Positions 42,188-50,471 of a DNA stretch of 64,000 bases are shown piece after piece (position 1 is the stretch's first letter; each line of letters opens with the position of its first letter). The stretch spans positions 2,418,001 to 2,482,000 of the forward strand of contig NZ_CP009755.1 of NCBI RefSeq assembly GCF_000772085.1, read 5' to 3'. The DNA comes from Curtobacterium sp. MR_MD2014. Its GTDB lineage: Bacteria; Actinomycetota; Actinomycetes; Actinomycetales; Microbacteriaceae. The translations under genes and the position numbers were made by a program. The notes beneath the pieces are model-generated. The model worked only from the letters and a program-made list of their open reading frames with translations. It was not told the origin of the DNA and searched no databases.

Positions 42188-43618
42188 TCAGTCAGGAGCG
42201 ACGTCGTGGTCGCCGACGACGGACGCGGGGACCACGTCGTCGGCGAGGCTGCCGCGTGACCCCACGGCGAGGGAGAACCGGACACCGGAGGTGCCGTCGA
42301 GCCCGACGGGCGCGGCGCCCGCGGAGCCGGAGGTGGCACCGCCCGCGGCACCGGAGACGCCCGGGCCGGACGGGAGGCCGTCGTGGCCGTCGCCGTCCGC
42401 CGGGACGAGCAGCGCCGCCCCGCCGACGGTCGCCGCGGCCGGCACCGGAGCGGCCGGGGCGGCAGCACCGACGACGGTGGCGACCGCCACGTGCTCGGTG
42501 GCCGGAGCGCCGTCGCGTGCGACGTCACCCGGTGGTGCCGGGACACCGGCCACCGTCGGTGGGCCGCTGGCGCCGTCCACGGCGACGGCGGAGGCTGGGG
42601 TGGGCGCGTCGTGCCGGACGCGCACCGGCTGCTCGTCCGTGCCGCCCACCGGGGTCGGCGCGGTCCCGGGGACGGGCGCCGTGCCTCCCGGCAGGAGGGG
42701 CGGCAGCGGGGCCGGCGTGACGGGGAGCGGCAGGACCGGCGTCACCGGGAGCGGCAGGACCGGGAGCGCGTCCTCGACGGGCGGGAGGACCTGCTCGACC
42801 GTGCCGGGCAGCGATCCGACGGTCGTCCCGACAGCGTCGACCACGTCGTCGACCGCTCCGGTGACCGGCGCGGTGACGGTGCCGACGGTGTCGTCACCGA
42901 GCAGGTCGCGGGTCACCGGGAGGGCGCCGACCACGCTGTCGACCGTGTCGACGACGCCCGTGACGGGCCGTGCTCCCGTGACCGTCTGCACCGTCTCGGT
43001 GACGGGGCGGAGGGCGCCGGTGAGGGTGTCGGTGAGCGGCCGGGAGGCACTGCTCGCCACGTCCTCACCACCGGCGGTCGTCGGCGTGGCCGGGATCGCG
43101 GCGGTGCCGGTCGGCGGAGTCGGCGACGCCTGCGGCGTGGACGGGGCCTGCTGGGCCGCCGGCGTCTGCTGTGCGGTCGTCGTCTGCTGGGCCGCCGGCG
43201 TCTGCGGGCTGGTCGCTGGGACGGCCGGTACGGCGTGCTGCACGACCGGCGGTGCCGGCGGTGCGGGACGCGCCGGGGCGGGAGCCGCGGCGGCAGGAGC
43301 CGGAGCGGCAGCGACGGGAGCCGGAGCAGCGGGGGCGGGAGCCGGAGCCGCTGGCACCGGGGCAGCGGCGGGCGGTGCGACGGCCTGCCGCACGGGGGCG
43401 ACCGCACTGTCGACGGCCTGCGTCGCTCCCTGCACGGTGTCGCCGACGTCCTGGACCAGCCCGCTGACCAGCCCGCGCTGCTGCGGATCCCCCTCGGCTG
43501 CTGCGGCCGGACGGGCACCGAGGAGCAGCGAGAGCAGCACGAGCGCAGCGGCGACCCCGACGCCCACGAGGGCGGTCCGGAGCAGCGCGCGCCAGGGGTC
43601 GCGCAACGGCTGGTCCAT
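42188..43618 (-). CDS. secreted Ala/Pro/Val-rich repetitive protein
   Basis: 476 residues, function not recognised. An N-terminal signal anchor (ALVGVGVAAALVLLSLLLGARPAAAA, about residues 14-40) is followed by an amphipathic VQDVGDTVQGATQAVDSAV region, an Ala/Pro-rich stretch, Gln-rich AAQQTTTAQQT, then repeated TGxxDTVxxVVG-type valine-rich segments and LPVTPVLPLPVTP. No sorting motif. GTGs aside, ATG 43618 has AGGAGG 8 bases upstream. Lies directly upstream of the chaplin-like gene (92 bases), so the two surface proteins are likely co-expressed. Composition suggests a disordered cell-envelope protein. Confidence 0.75.
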   Translation of the reverse strand: MDQPLRDPWRALLRTALVGVGVAAALVLLSLLLGARPAAAAEGDPQQRGLVSGLVQDVGDTVQGATQAVDSAVAPVRQAVAPPAAAPVPAAPAPAPAAPAPVAAAPAPAAAAPAPARPAPPAPPVVQHAVPAVPATSPQTPAAQQTTTAQQTPAAQQAPSTPQASPTPPTGTAAIPATPTTAGGEDVASSASRPLTDTLTGALRPVTETVQTVTGARPVTGVVDTVDSVVGALPVTRDLLGDDTVGTVTAPVTGAVDDVVDAVGTTVGSLPGTVEQVLPPVEDALPVLPLPVTPVLPLPVTPAPLPPLLPGGTAPVPGTAPTPVGGTDEQPVRVRHDAPTPASAVAVDGASGPPTVAGVPAPPGDVARDGAPATEHVAVATVVGAAAPAAPVPAAATVGGAALLVPADGDGHDGLPSGPGVSGAAGGATSGSAGAAPVGLDGTSGVRFSLAVGSRGSLADDVVPASVVGDHDVAPD

Positions 43619-43729
43619 GCGCTCACCTCCTGATCTCGGCTGCGCACGTAGAGTGGTTGACCGGCACTGTACGCCGATCGATCCCGGACCGGAACCGGTC
43701 ACGGAAGAAATTCTCAGGAAAGGCCGCAC

Positions 43730-44161
43730 GTGGTCTCGATCTTCTCCGCCCCGACGCGCAACCTCGACATCGTGACGCTGCACGAGATCCTGCGGCTCCG
43801 ACAGGACGTGTTCGTCGTCGAGCAGGAGTGCGCCTACCCGGACATCGACGGCCGTGACCTCGAGCCGGGCACGGTGCAGTTCTGGGCAGGGCAGGGCTCG
43901 GTGGACGCCACGCTCCGGCTGCTCCGCGAGGACGACGGCACCGAGCGCATCGGCCGCGTCGCCACCGCCCGGCACGCGCGGTCGCAGGGGCTCGGGGCGC
44001 AGCTCATGGAGGCGGCGATCGCCGAGTCCCGCTCGTCGTCGATCGCGATCAACGCGCAGGCGCACCTCGAGCAGTGGTACGGCCGGTTCGGCTTCGTGCG
44101 GTCCGGCAACGACTTCCTCGAGGACGCCATCCCGCACGTCCCGATGACGCGCACCCGCTGA
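43730..44161 (+). CDS. ElaA-like GNAT acetyltransferase
   Basis: 143 residues: LRLRQDVFVVEQECAYPDIDGRDLEPGT, the ElaA signature, then RIGRVATARHARSQGLGAQLMEAAI as the acetyl-CoA loop (RxxGxG/A form RSQGLG) and QWYGRFGFVRSGNDFLEDAIPHVPM at the end. GTG 43730 has AGGAAAGG upstream. Substrate unknown. Divergent from the Ala/Pro-rich gene. Confidence 0.9.
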   Translation: MVSIFSAPTRNLDIVTLHEILRLRQDVFVVEQECAYPDIDGRDLEPGTVQFWAGQGSVDATLRLLREDDGTERIGRVATARHARSQGLGAQLMEAAIAESRSSSIAINAQAHLEQWYGRFGFVRSGNDFLEDAIPHVPMTRTR

Positions 44162-44240
44162 GCGCACTGTCGTCCGCGTCCCGGGTCGGTGCGACGTCGG
44201 CCCGGGTCAGGCTCGCCGGCGCCGCAGCTCGTCGCCCGGG

Positions 44241-44768
44241 TCAGGCGCGCCAGCGGCGGAGCTCGTCGAACGACCGCCCCTGGTGCGCGCGGTCCGCGAC
44301 GAGCCGCTCGAACACGATGTTCGTCTGCGTCGTCGCGACGGCGGGGTCCCCGCTCAGCTCGTCGGCGACGAAGTCCCGCAGCTGCTCCGTCGACGTGCAG
44401 GCGATGTGCACGAGGAAGTCCTTGTCGCCGGCGAGGAACGCCACGTCCTGCACGACGGGCACCCGGAGCAGGCGCTTCGCGAAGTCGCGCAGTTCGTGCC
44501 GGGCCGCGGCGTGCACCCGGACGGACACCATCGCCTCGATCGCGAACCCGAGCTTCGCGACGTCGACGTCGGCCCGGTAGCCGCGGATCACCCCGGCGTC
44601 CTCGAGCGCGCGCACCCGCGTCAGGCACGTGGACGGCGCGACCCCGACCGCGGCGGCCAGCCGGTTGTTCGGCATCCGGGCGTCGCCGGCGAGGGTCCAG
44701 AGGATGCGCTCGTCGACCTCGTCGAGGCGCGGTGCGGGATCGGGGCGACGGACGGTTCGGTCGGACAC
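44241..44768 (-). CDS. Lrp/AsnC family transcriptional regulator
   Basis: 175 residues: DEVDERILWTLAGDARMPNNRLAAAVGVAPSTCLTRVRALEDAGVIRGYRADVD, then the RAM/AsnC ligand domain (DVAFLAGDKDFLVHIAC). TAACGT ends 6 bases before the GTG at 44768, again a leaderless layout. A possible amino-acid-responsive regulator; targets not evident. Confidence 0.92.
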   Translation of the reverse strand: MSDRTVRRPDPAPRLDEVDERILWTLAGDARMPNNRLAAAVGVAPSTCLTRVRALEDAGVIRGYRADVDVAKLGFAIEAMVSVRVHAAARHELRDFAKRLLRVPVVQDVAFLAGDKDFLVHIACTSTEQLRDFVADELSGDPAVATTQTNIVFERLVADRAHQGRSFDELRRWRA

Positions 44769-44799
44769 GCCCCGACGTTACCGCTGGTCGACCCCAGCG

Positions 44800-45315
44800 C
44801 TACATCGCCAGCGTCATCCCGACCACGGCGACCGTCATCGCGAAGACCTCACCGCTGCGGACGGCTCGACGGTCCTCGCGCGCCCACTCGTACCGGAGCA
44901 GCCACCCGCTGAACGCGCAGTAGCCGATCACACCGGCTCCGAGGACCGCGGAGAGCGCGATCCCGTGTCCGGCGTGCCCGTCGGACAGCCCGGTCGCGTG
45001 CCCCATCAGGAGCATGCCGGCCATCACGACCGACGACAGTGCCCGGTGCACGTCCATCGGCTCCGCCCGACGCCCGTCCGGCCGACGGCGCCGCAGCACG
45101 GGCAGCGGCGCGAGGAGCAGCAGCGTCGCCGCGGCCAGCAGCGTCCACGAGGCGCCCGCCTGCACGACGGGGAGCACCATCGCCACGAGCATCACCGCGG
45201 CGGGGACGATCACACCCGGTCGGGGCCGGTAGCGGTCCCCCACGATGCAGCAGACCGATGCGAACTGCGGCACGACGAGCATCGCGTCGGCGACGGTCTC
45301 GTGCACGGCGGTCAC
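44800..45315 (-). CDS. hypothetical membrane protein
   Basis: 171 residues, not recognised. Four to five hydrophobic segments (VIVPAAVMLVAMVLPVV, TLLAAATLLLLAPLPVL, LSSVVMAGMLLMGHA, IALSAVLGAGVIGYCAF, VFAMTVAVVGMTLAM) with the loop HATGLSDGHAGHG, whose histidines could bind a metal; DUF5134-like copper-associated membrane proteins have similar features but this is not certain. Start ATG 45315. Ends 31 bases upstream of the Lrp gene on the same strand. Confidence 0.65.
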   Translation of the reverse strand: MTAVHETVADAMLVVPQFASVCCIVGDRYRPRPGVIVPAAVMLVAMVLPVVQAGASWTLLAAATLLLLAPLPVLRRRRPDGRRAEPMDVHRALSSVVMAGMLLMGHATGLSDGHAGHGIALSAVLGAGVIGYCAFSGWLLRYEWAREDRRAVRSGEVFAMTVAVVGMTLAM

Positions 45316-45345
45316 GGCGAGCGGCGTCCGGGTCGGTCCGGTCGG

Positions 45346-45735
45346 TCAGTCCTGGGCGCGCGCAGCGGCCTTGTCGGCACGCTCCTGCTTCACGCGGGCG
45401 TTCTCGGCGTGCACCTCGGCCTGCGTCGCACGCTCACGCACGAGCCACTCGGGCATCTCCTGCAGGAGGGCCTTGACCTCGGCGGTGGTCAGGGGCTCCT
45501 CGACCCCGGCACGCACCAGGCCGGAGATCGACACGCCGAGCTTCTGCGCGACGACCGGACGCGGGTGCGGCCCTTCGCGACGGAGTTCCTCGAGCCACGC
45601 CGGCGGCTGCGTGCGGAGCTCGTCGAAGGCGGTCCGGGTGACCGGCTCCGCGCGGAACGACTCCGGGGCTGCCGCCAGCAGGATGCCGAGCTTCTTCGCA
45701 GCCGTCTCGGGCTTCATCGTCTGTTCCTGCGCCAT
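45346..45735 (-). CDS. DUF5997 family protein
   Basis: 129 residues. It starts MAQEQTMKPETAAKKLGILL, has PPAWLEELRREGPHPRPVVAQKLGVSISGLVRAGV (an HTH-like stretch) and ends in a charged coiled coil with lysine/alanine. It matches the actinobacterial DUF5997 family, commonly divergent from the LysR-substrate-domain gene as here. TACCCT ends 7 bases before ATG 45735 (leaderless). A DNA-binding role is possible but unproven. Confidence 0.85.
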   Translation of the reverse strand: MAQEQTMKPETAAKKLGILLAAAPESFRAEPVTRTAFDELRTQPPAWLEELRREGPHPRPVVAQKLGVSISGLVRAGVEEPLTTAEVKALLQEMPEWLVRERATQAEVHAENARVKQERADKAAARAQD

Positions 45736-45742
45736 GCGTACC

Positions 45743-45761
45743 AGGGTACGGCCCCTACACT
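45743..45761. promoter_or_regulatory. back-to-back -10 elements of the DUF5997/LysR-like pair
   Basis: TACCCT on the minus strand (45748-45743) and TACACT on the plus strand (45756-45761) are each 7 bases from the start codon they serve. The two leaderless promoters thus share a 33-base intergenic region. Confidence 0.55.
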
Positions 45762-45768
45762 CGGTTGC

Positions 45769-46551
45769 ATGACCGCGGCCCTCACCATCGCCTTCGTCCC
45801 GGGGGTCTCCCCCGCGAAGTGGGTCCGGGTCTGGCGGGAACGCTTCCCGGACGCCGAGCTCGGCCTGCTGCCGGTCGGACCGACCGAGGTCGACGACGCG
45901 CTCACCGGCGAGGCCGACATGGCCTTCGCCCGGATGCCCGTCGGCGCCCACCTCAACGCCATCCCGCTCTGGACCGAGACGGCCGTCGTCGCGATGCCGA
46001 AGGACGCGTCCCTCGCCTCCTCCGACGTGGTGACCGAGGCCGACCTGGCCGACGTGCACGTCGTCGACGCCGGGCCCGTGCCGGAGGACGTGTCCGCCGC
46101 CCTCGACCTGGTCGAGGCGAACGTCGGGGTCGTCGTGCTCCCCCAGTCCCTCTTCCGCGCGGCCAGCCGCAAGGACCTGGTGGCGAAGCCCCTCGACGGC
46201 GCAGCGGGCACCCGGATCGCCCTCGTCTGGCGCGACGCGGACGCCTCCGACACCACCGAGGAGTTCATCGGTGTCGTGCGCGGTCGCACCGCCAACAGCT
46301 CGCGGAACGCCGCCGACCGACCGGGAGGCACGACGAACGCCGACGACGCCGGCTCGCGCGGAACGCGGGACGGCTCCGGAGCCGGTCGCGGCAGCACCGC
46401 CCGCGCCGGTGGCGGCAAGGCCACCGCGAAGCAGGCCGCCGGCGGCAAGGCGGGCGGCAAGGGCGCGCGCAAGCCGCGCGGGACCGGACGACCGGGCACC
46501 CAGCGGCTCGGGAACGGCAAGCCGAAACGCGGGTCCAAGGGCAACCGGTGA
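45769..46551 (+). CDS. LysR substrate-binding-domain protein lacking the HTH, basic tail
   Basis: 260 residues. Residues 1-160 follow the type 2 periplasmic-binding fold of LysR effector domains (LTIAFVPGVSPAKWVRVWRERFP; ADMAFARMPV; TETAVVAMPKDASLASSDVVTEADL; VGVVVLPQSLFRAASRKDL). There is no N-terminal helix-turn-helix. The last 85 residues are low-complexity Gly/Lys/Arg (GGKAGGKGARKPRG), suggestive of nucleic-acid or polyanion contact. Starts at ATG 45769, 7 bases after a -10. Conserved partner of DUF5997. Confidence 0.87.
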   Translation: MTAALTIAFVPGVSPAKWVRVWRERFPDAELGLLPVGPTEVDDALTGEADMAFARMPVGAHLNAIPLWTETAVVAMPKDASLASSDVVTEADLADVHVVDAGPVPEDVSAALDLVEANVGVVVLPQSLFRAASRKDLVAKPLDGAAGTRIALVWRDADASDTTEEFIGVVRGRTANSSRNAADRPGGTTNADDAGSRGTRDGSGAGRGSTARAGGGKATAKQAAGGKAGGKGARKPRGTGRPGTQRLGNGKPKRGSKGNR

Positions 46552-47018
46552 CGGACACGCGGCTCGTCCCGATGCCGGCCACGCGCCTCCCGGCCTGGCT
46601 GGACCGCACGATGGCGGAGTACGTCGGATCGCGCATGCGGGCCGGTGAGACCCGCGAGCAGGCCGAGGCGAACAAGCAGCGGTCGCTCGACCAGTGGTTC
46701 CCGGACGGGGCACCCCTGCCCGACCACTTCGTCTGGGACCTGGTCGACGACGCCGACGCCGTCGTGGGGTACCTCTGGATCGGACCGTTCTCGTCGGGCA
46801 GCACCGAGTGGTGGGTGTTCGACGTCGAGGTCGACGAGCCGTTCCGTCGCCGCGGTCACGCCCGACGGGCGCTCGAGGCCGGGCAGCGGGTCGCCCGTGA
46901 GCACGGCGCCACGAGCATCGGGCTCAACGTGTTCGGGTACAACACGGGCGCGCAGGACCTGTACGCCGCGCTCGGCTACCGCGTCACCGCGACGCAGATG
47001 CAGCTCCCGCTCGACTGA
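46548..47018 (+). CDS. GNAT family acetyltransferase
   Basis: 156 residues. The C-terminal two thirds follow the GNAT fold, with FDVEVDEPFRRRGHARRALEAGQ (acetyl-CoA RRRGHA) and SIGLNVFGYNTGAQDLYAALGYRV. N-terminal helix YVGSRMRAGETREQAEANKQRSLDQWFPDG is the type found in plasmid-borne and actinobacterial GNAT proteins. GTG 46548 overlaps the preceding stop by GTGA, so it is translationally coupled. Confidence 0.9.
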   Translation: MTDTRLVPMPATRLPAWLDRTMAEYVGSRMRAGETREQAEANKQRSLDQWFPDGAPLPDHFVWDLVDDADAVVGYLWIGPFSSGSTEWWVFDVEVDEPFRRRGHARRALEAGQRVAREHGATSIGLNVFGYNTGAQDLYAALGYRVTATQMQLPLD

Positions 47019-47028
47019 TCGCGGCCTG

Positions 47029-47643
47029 TCAGGCCCAGACGCCGGACGTGCCGCGTCGGTGACTGCCGACCAGGTGGGTGTCGACGATGCCGAGTGCCTC
47101 CATCAGGGCGTGCATCGTCGTGGGCCCGACGAACGCGAACCCGCGCTTCCGCAGGGCCGTCGACAGCGCCACGGACGCCTCGCTCGTCGTCGGGACCTCG
47201 GCGATCGTCCGCGGCGCCGGTGTCGCGTCCGGCCGGAAGGACCACACGAGGTCGGCGAGCCCACCGTCGGCGCGCAGGGCGATCGTCGCGTTCGCGTTCG
47301 TGATCGTCGCGCGGATCTTCGCCCGGTTCCGGACGATGCCGGCGTCCGCCATCAGGCGCTCGACGTCGTCGTCCCCGAAGACCGCGACCACGTCCGGGTC
47401 GAAGTCCGCGAAGGCCGCGCGGAACGCGGGGCGCTTGGCCAGGATCGTGCGCCAGGACAGCCCGGACTGGAACGCCTCGAGCGACAACCGCTCGAACACC
47501 CCGCGCTCGTCGCGGACCGGCATGCCCCACTCGGTGTCGTAGTACTCGCGGAGCATCGGGTCGGTCGCGGCCCAGACCGGGCGCGCGAGGCCGTCCTCTC
47601 CGGTCACCAGGCCGTCGGGGATCATCGTCGGGTCGTCGCTCAC
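47029..47643 (-). CDS. tag: DNA-3-methyladenine glycosylase I
   Basis: Base-excision repair of alkylated adenine. 204 residues. Signatures: REYYDTEWGMPVRDERGVFERLSLEAFQSGLSWRTILAKRPAFRAAF, NRAKIRATITNANA and the FVGPTTMHALMEALGIVDTHLVGSH tail. The zinc-snap residues typical of TagI are partly changed. Start GTG 47643 is preceded by CAGGAT with 6 bases between, matching the tadA start. Confidence 0.94.
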   Translation of the reverse strand: MSDDPTMIPDGLVTGEDGLARPVWAATDPMLREYYDTEWGMPVRDERGVFERLSLEAFQSGLSWRTILAKRPAFRAAFADFDPDVVAVFGDDDVERLMADAGIVRNRAKIRATITNANATIALRADGGLADLVWSFRPDATPAPRTIAEVPTTSEASVALSTALRKRGFAFVGPTTMHALMEALGIVDTHLVGSHRRGTSGVWA

Positions 47644-47680
47644 GCGTCCATCCTGGCCGACCGCACCGACGACCCCGGGG

Positions 47681-48097
47681 TCACCGATCGGTGCCGTCGC
47701 CCGTCATCGCGGCCTGGTCCATCCAGACGTACTCCCACCGGTGGCCGTCCGGGTCGGTGAAGCTGCGCTGGTACATGAAGCCGAGGTCGGTCTCCGGGCG
47801 GTCCTCGTTCCCGCCGCTCATGACGGCGGCGTCGACGATGCGGTGCACCTCGTCCTTCGAAGCTGCGCTCAGCGAGTTGATCACCTCGACCGTCCCGGGG
47901 GCGGCGATCGTCCCGTCGGTGAACTCCTGGAACTTCGCATGCGTGAGGAGCATCACGTACACGGTGCTGCTCACGACGATGCACGCGGCGGTCTCGTCGG
48001 TGAACTCCGGGTTCACCGTGTAGCCGAGCGCCTCGTAGAAGCCGACTGCCCGGTCCAGGTCGGTGACCGGCAGGTTGATGAACACCATCTGCTCCAC
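47681..48097 (-). CDS. VOC family protein (glyoxalase/bleomycin resistance-like)
   Basis: 138 residues with two beta-alpha-beta-beta-beta modules: INLPVTDLDRAVGFYEALGYTVNPEFTDETAACIVVS and the late ERSFTDPDGHRWEYVWMD-type YQRSFTDPDGHRWEYVWMDQ. This is the phospho-binding-like PhnB subgroup of uncharacterised proteins. GTG 48097 has AAGGGA 8 bases upstream. Substrate unknown. Confidence 0.9.
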   Translation of the reverse strand: MEQMVFINLPVTDLDRAVGFYEALGYTVNPEFTDETAACIVVSSTVYVMLLTHAKFQEFTDGTIAAPGTVEVINSLSAASKDEVHRIVDAAVMSGGNEDRPETDLGFMYQRSFTDPDGHRWEYVWMDQAAMTGDGTDR

Positions 48098-48215
48098 GGT
48101 GGTTCCCTTCGTCGAGCACCAACCTGGCCCAGCCGCCCGTCGAGCGCAACCGTCCCGTCCCGGGGCCGACCGCGTCCCGGCCGCCCGTTCCTTCCCAGAA
48201 CGCCCGAGATGGAAT

Positions 48216-48285
48216 GTGAGAACGGGCGTACCTGGTCGGATGATCCGACCCGGTACGCCCGTTCTCACCAGGTACGCCCGTTCTC
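48216..48285. repeat. 25-bp near-perfect hairpin followed by a third arm copy
   Basis: Arms 48216-48240 and 48244-48268 differ at one position; loop TGA. The arm begins GTGAGAACGGGCGTACC. Bases 48269-48285 repeat CAGGTACGCCCGTTCTC once more in direct orientation. Lies between the VOC start and the convergent end of the small membrane gene; much longer than a usual terminator. Confidence 0.88.
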
Positions 48286-48313
48286 GCCGAGCGGGCGCAG
48301 CGGCGCAGCGGGG

Positions 48314-48640
48314 TCAGACCCGCTCGCGCCCCTCGCCTGCGGCGCGCTGGTCGGCCTCGGCCTCGGCCTGCCCGACGATGTCCTCGGCAGGCACCGGGTT
48401 CAGCCGGTCCCACAGGAAGAAGAGCAGCCCGCCGACGAGCAGCGACAGCCCGACCCACAGGTTGATGTGGATGCCGCCGGTCTTCTCGGGGTCGGTGTCC
48501 CAGTGGACGATGCCGACGATGGTGGTGATCACGCCGTAGAGCACGAACAGGCCGCCGAGGATGCGGCGCAGGTCGAGTCGGCGGGTGGAGCGGACGAGCG
48601 CCGCCTGCTCCTCGGTGAGCTTCGTGGTGTCCTCACGCAT
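48314..48640 (-). CDS. small membrane protein co-transcribed with the sodium/solute symporter
   Basis: 108 residues. Cytoplasmic N-terminus, TM1 ILGGLFVLYGVITTIVGIVHW, TM2 LWVGLSLLVGGLLFFLWDRLN and an acidic/charged tail. Similar two-TM partner proteins (DUF485 or SSS-associated) accompany many SSS transporters. It begins 24 bases after the symporter stop on the same strand. Whether it is a subunit or a chaperone is inference. Confidence 0.8.
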   Translation of the reverse strand: MREDTTKLTEEQAALVRSTRRLDLRRILGGLFVLYGVITTIVGIVHWDTDPEKTGGIHINLWVGLSLLVGGLLFFLWDRLNPVPAEDIVGQAEAEADQRAAGEGRERV

Positions 48641-48664
48641 GGGAGTACTCCTTCGGGTCCGGGC

Positions 48665-50335
48665 CTAGAGGAACGGCAGGTAGAGGGCGACGCACAGCAC
48701 GAGCGCGACGGTGCCGAGCAGCGCGGGCGAGCGGTACCAGGCGGTGTCCGTCGCGACGGCTCCGGCGGTCATGTCGATCTTGCCGACGCCGTACACCAGG
48801 CCGCCGAGCTCCGACACGTCCTTCGGCTTCGTGGCGAGCGAGACGAGCACGCCGACGACGAGCACCGTGACGAACGAGATGATCGCGCCGTACATCGTCT
48901 CGGCGGTCGCCGTCGAGAACAGCGACGGGTTCACGAGGTACGCGATCCAGGTGATCGTCGGCGTCACGATGCCGAGCACGTAGCCCCAGAGCGCGCCCTG
49001 GGTGGTCATCCGCTTCCACAGGAGTCCGAGGATGAAGACGCCGAAGAGCGGTGCGTTGAAGAACGAGAACAGCGTCTGCATGTAGGTCATGATGTTGCCG
49101 GCCTGCGCGGCGAGGAACGCCGTGCCGATGCCGACGACCACGCCGACGACCGTGACCCAGCGACCGGTCTTCAGGTAGTGCAGGTCGGGCATGTTCGGCT
49201 TGATGTACCGCTGCCAGATGTCGTACGTGAAGACGGTGTTGAACGAGGAGACGTTCGCCGCCATGCCCGCCATGAACGAGGCGAGCAGACCCGTCACCGC
49301 GATGCCGAGCACGCCGGTCGGCAGGTACATCTGGATGAGCTTCGGGATCGCGTCGTTGTAGGTCAGCTCCCCCGAGGCGAACTGGTTGCCCACGACGGCC
49401 GCGGCGATGAGCCCCGGCACGACGACGATGAACGGGATGAAGAGCTTCGGGATCGCCGCGATGAGCGGGGTCCGGCGGGCTGCCGACATGTTCTTCGCCG
49501 AGAACGCGCGCTGCACCTCGGTGAAGTTCGTCGTCCAGTAGCCGAAGGAGAGCACGAAGCCGAGGCCGAGCACGATGGCGAGCCAGTTCGCCCCGATCGG
49601 GTTCGTGACGTCGCCGATGCCGGTGCCCGTCCAGGCCTGCAGGTGCTGCACGCCCTGGGTCTGCTTGATGGCCTCGGTGAGACCGCCCCACCCGCCGACA
49701 CGGTGCAGGCCGACGATCGTCAGCGGCACGAGGCCCGCGATGATCACGAAGAACTGCATGACCTCGTTGTAGATCGCGCTGCTCAGGCCACCGAGGGTGA
49801 TGTAGGCGAGCACGAACGCGGCGGACACCAGGATCGCGAGCCACTCCGGCCAGCCGAGCATCGCCTCGATGACGATCGCCATGGCGTAGAGGTTGATGCC
49901 GGCGATGAGCACGTTCGACACCGCGAACGCGATCGAGTTCACCAGGTGCGGCGCCTTGCCGAAGCGGCGGAGCATGAACTCCGGCACCGACCGGACCTTG
50001 GACCCGTAGTAGAAGGGCATCATCACGAGCCCGAGGAACACCATCGCGGGCACGGCACCGATGAGGTAGTAGTGCAGCGTCGCCATGCCGATCTGCGCGC
50101 CGTTCGCGGCCATGCCGAGGATCTCGGTCGCGCCGAGGTTCGCGGACACGAACGCCAGGCCCGTGATCCAGGCCGGCATCGAGCGGCCGGACAGGAAGAA
50201 GTCCATGCTCGTCCGCACCTGCTTGCGGGCGGTGAACCCGATGCCGATGACCACCGCGAAGTACACGATGATCATCAAGTAGTCGACCCAGCCCAGTTCG
50301 AGCCGGATCCCGTTGGTCGCCGCAGCGAGAACCAT
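48665..50335 (-). CDS. sodium/solute symporter (SSS family)
   Basis: 556 residues with 13-14 TM segments. It contains VDYLMIIVYFAVVIGIGFTARKQV, the family core SFGYWTTNFTEVQRAFSAKN and the conserved sodium-site region FNTVFTYDIWQRYIKP. The length and late TMs resemble SGLT-like sugar or inositol symporters; the substrate is not decidable. A 24-base gap separates it from the downstream small membrane gene. A LacI-like operator lies upstream. Confidence 0.92.
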   Translation of the reverse strand: MVLAAATNGIRLELGWVDYLMIIVYFAVVIGIGFTARKQVRTSMDFFLSGRSMPAWITGLAFVSANLGATEILGMAANGAQIGMATLHYYLIGAVPAMVFLGLVMMPFYYGSKVRSVPEFMLRRFGKAPHLVNSIAFAVSNVLIAGINLYAMAIVIEAMLGWPEWLAILVSAAFVLAYITLGGLSSAIYNEVMQFFVIIAGLVPLTIVGLHRVGGWGGLTEAIKQTQGVQHLQAWTGTGIGDVTNPIGANWLAIVLGLGFVLSFGYWTTNFTEVQRAFSAKNMSAARRTPLIAAIPKLFIPFIVVVPGLIAAAVVGNQFASGELTYNDAIPKLIQMYLPTGVLGIAVTGLLASFMAGMAANVSSFNTVFTYDIWQRYIKPNMPDLHYLKTGRWVTVVGVVVGIGTAFLAAQAGNIMTYMQTLFSFFNAPLFGVFILGLLWKRMTTQGALWGYVLGIVTPTITWIAYLVNPSLFSTATAETMYGAIISFVTVLVVGVLVSLATKPKDVSELGGLVYGVGKIDMTAGAVATDTAWYRSPALLGTVALVLCVALYLPFL

Positions 50336-50402
50336 GCGATCTCCACATCAGTGTGTTGCAGTCGGCAACTGCGCCGACCCGAGCGGGAACGTTACACCGC
50401 GA

Positions 50403-50416
50403 TGTGACCGTTCACA
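50403..50416 (-). promoter_or_regulatory. palindromic operator upstream of the symporter
   Basis: Minus strand TGTGAACGGTCACA. Its core GTGAACGGTCAC differs by one base from the LacI-type operator GTGAACGTTCAC at 33053. A possible -10 TGTAAC follows (50396-50391). The spacer is 4 bases, too short for a CRP/GlxR site (6). Confidence 0.5.
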
Positions 50417-50459
50417 TAGCTCGCGCATCCGTCGCCGTCGCTGCAGCCCCGCCGCTCGG

Positions 50460-50465
50460 TAGGCT
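50460..50465 (+). promoter_or_regulatory. -10 hexamer for leaderless aroQ
   Basis: TAGGCT ends 6 bases before ATG 50472, with no ribosome binding site in the 6 bases between. Confidence 0.45.
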
Positions 50466-50471
50466 CTCCCC

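Noticed and set aside
47741..50407. An 888-residue plus-strand frame over the symporter
   Set aside because: Antisense to the SSS gene and to the VOC and small membrane genes; charged repetitive composition with no domain.
50403..50416. CRP/GlxR-type site upstream of the symporter
   Set aside because: The half-sites are 4 bases apart rather than the 6 required; a LacI-like site fits better.
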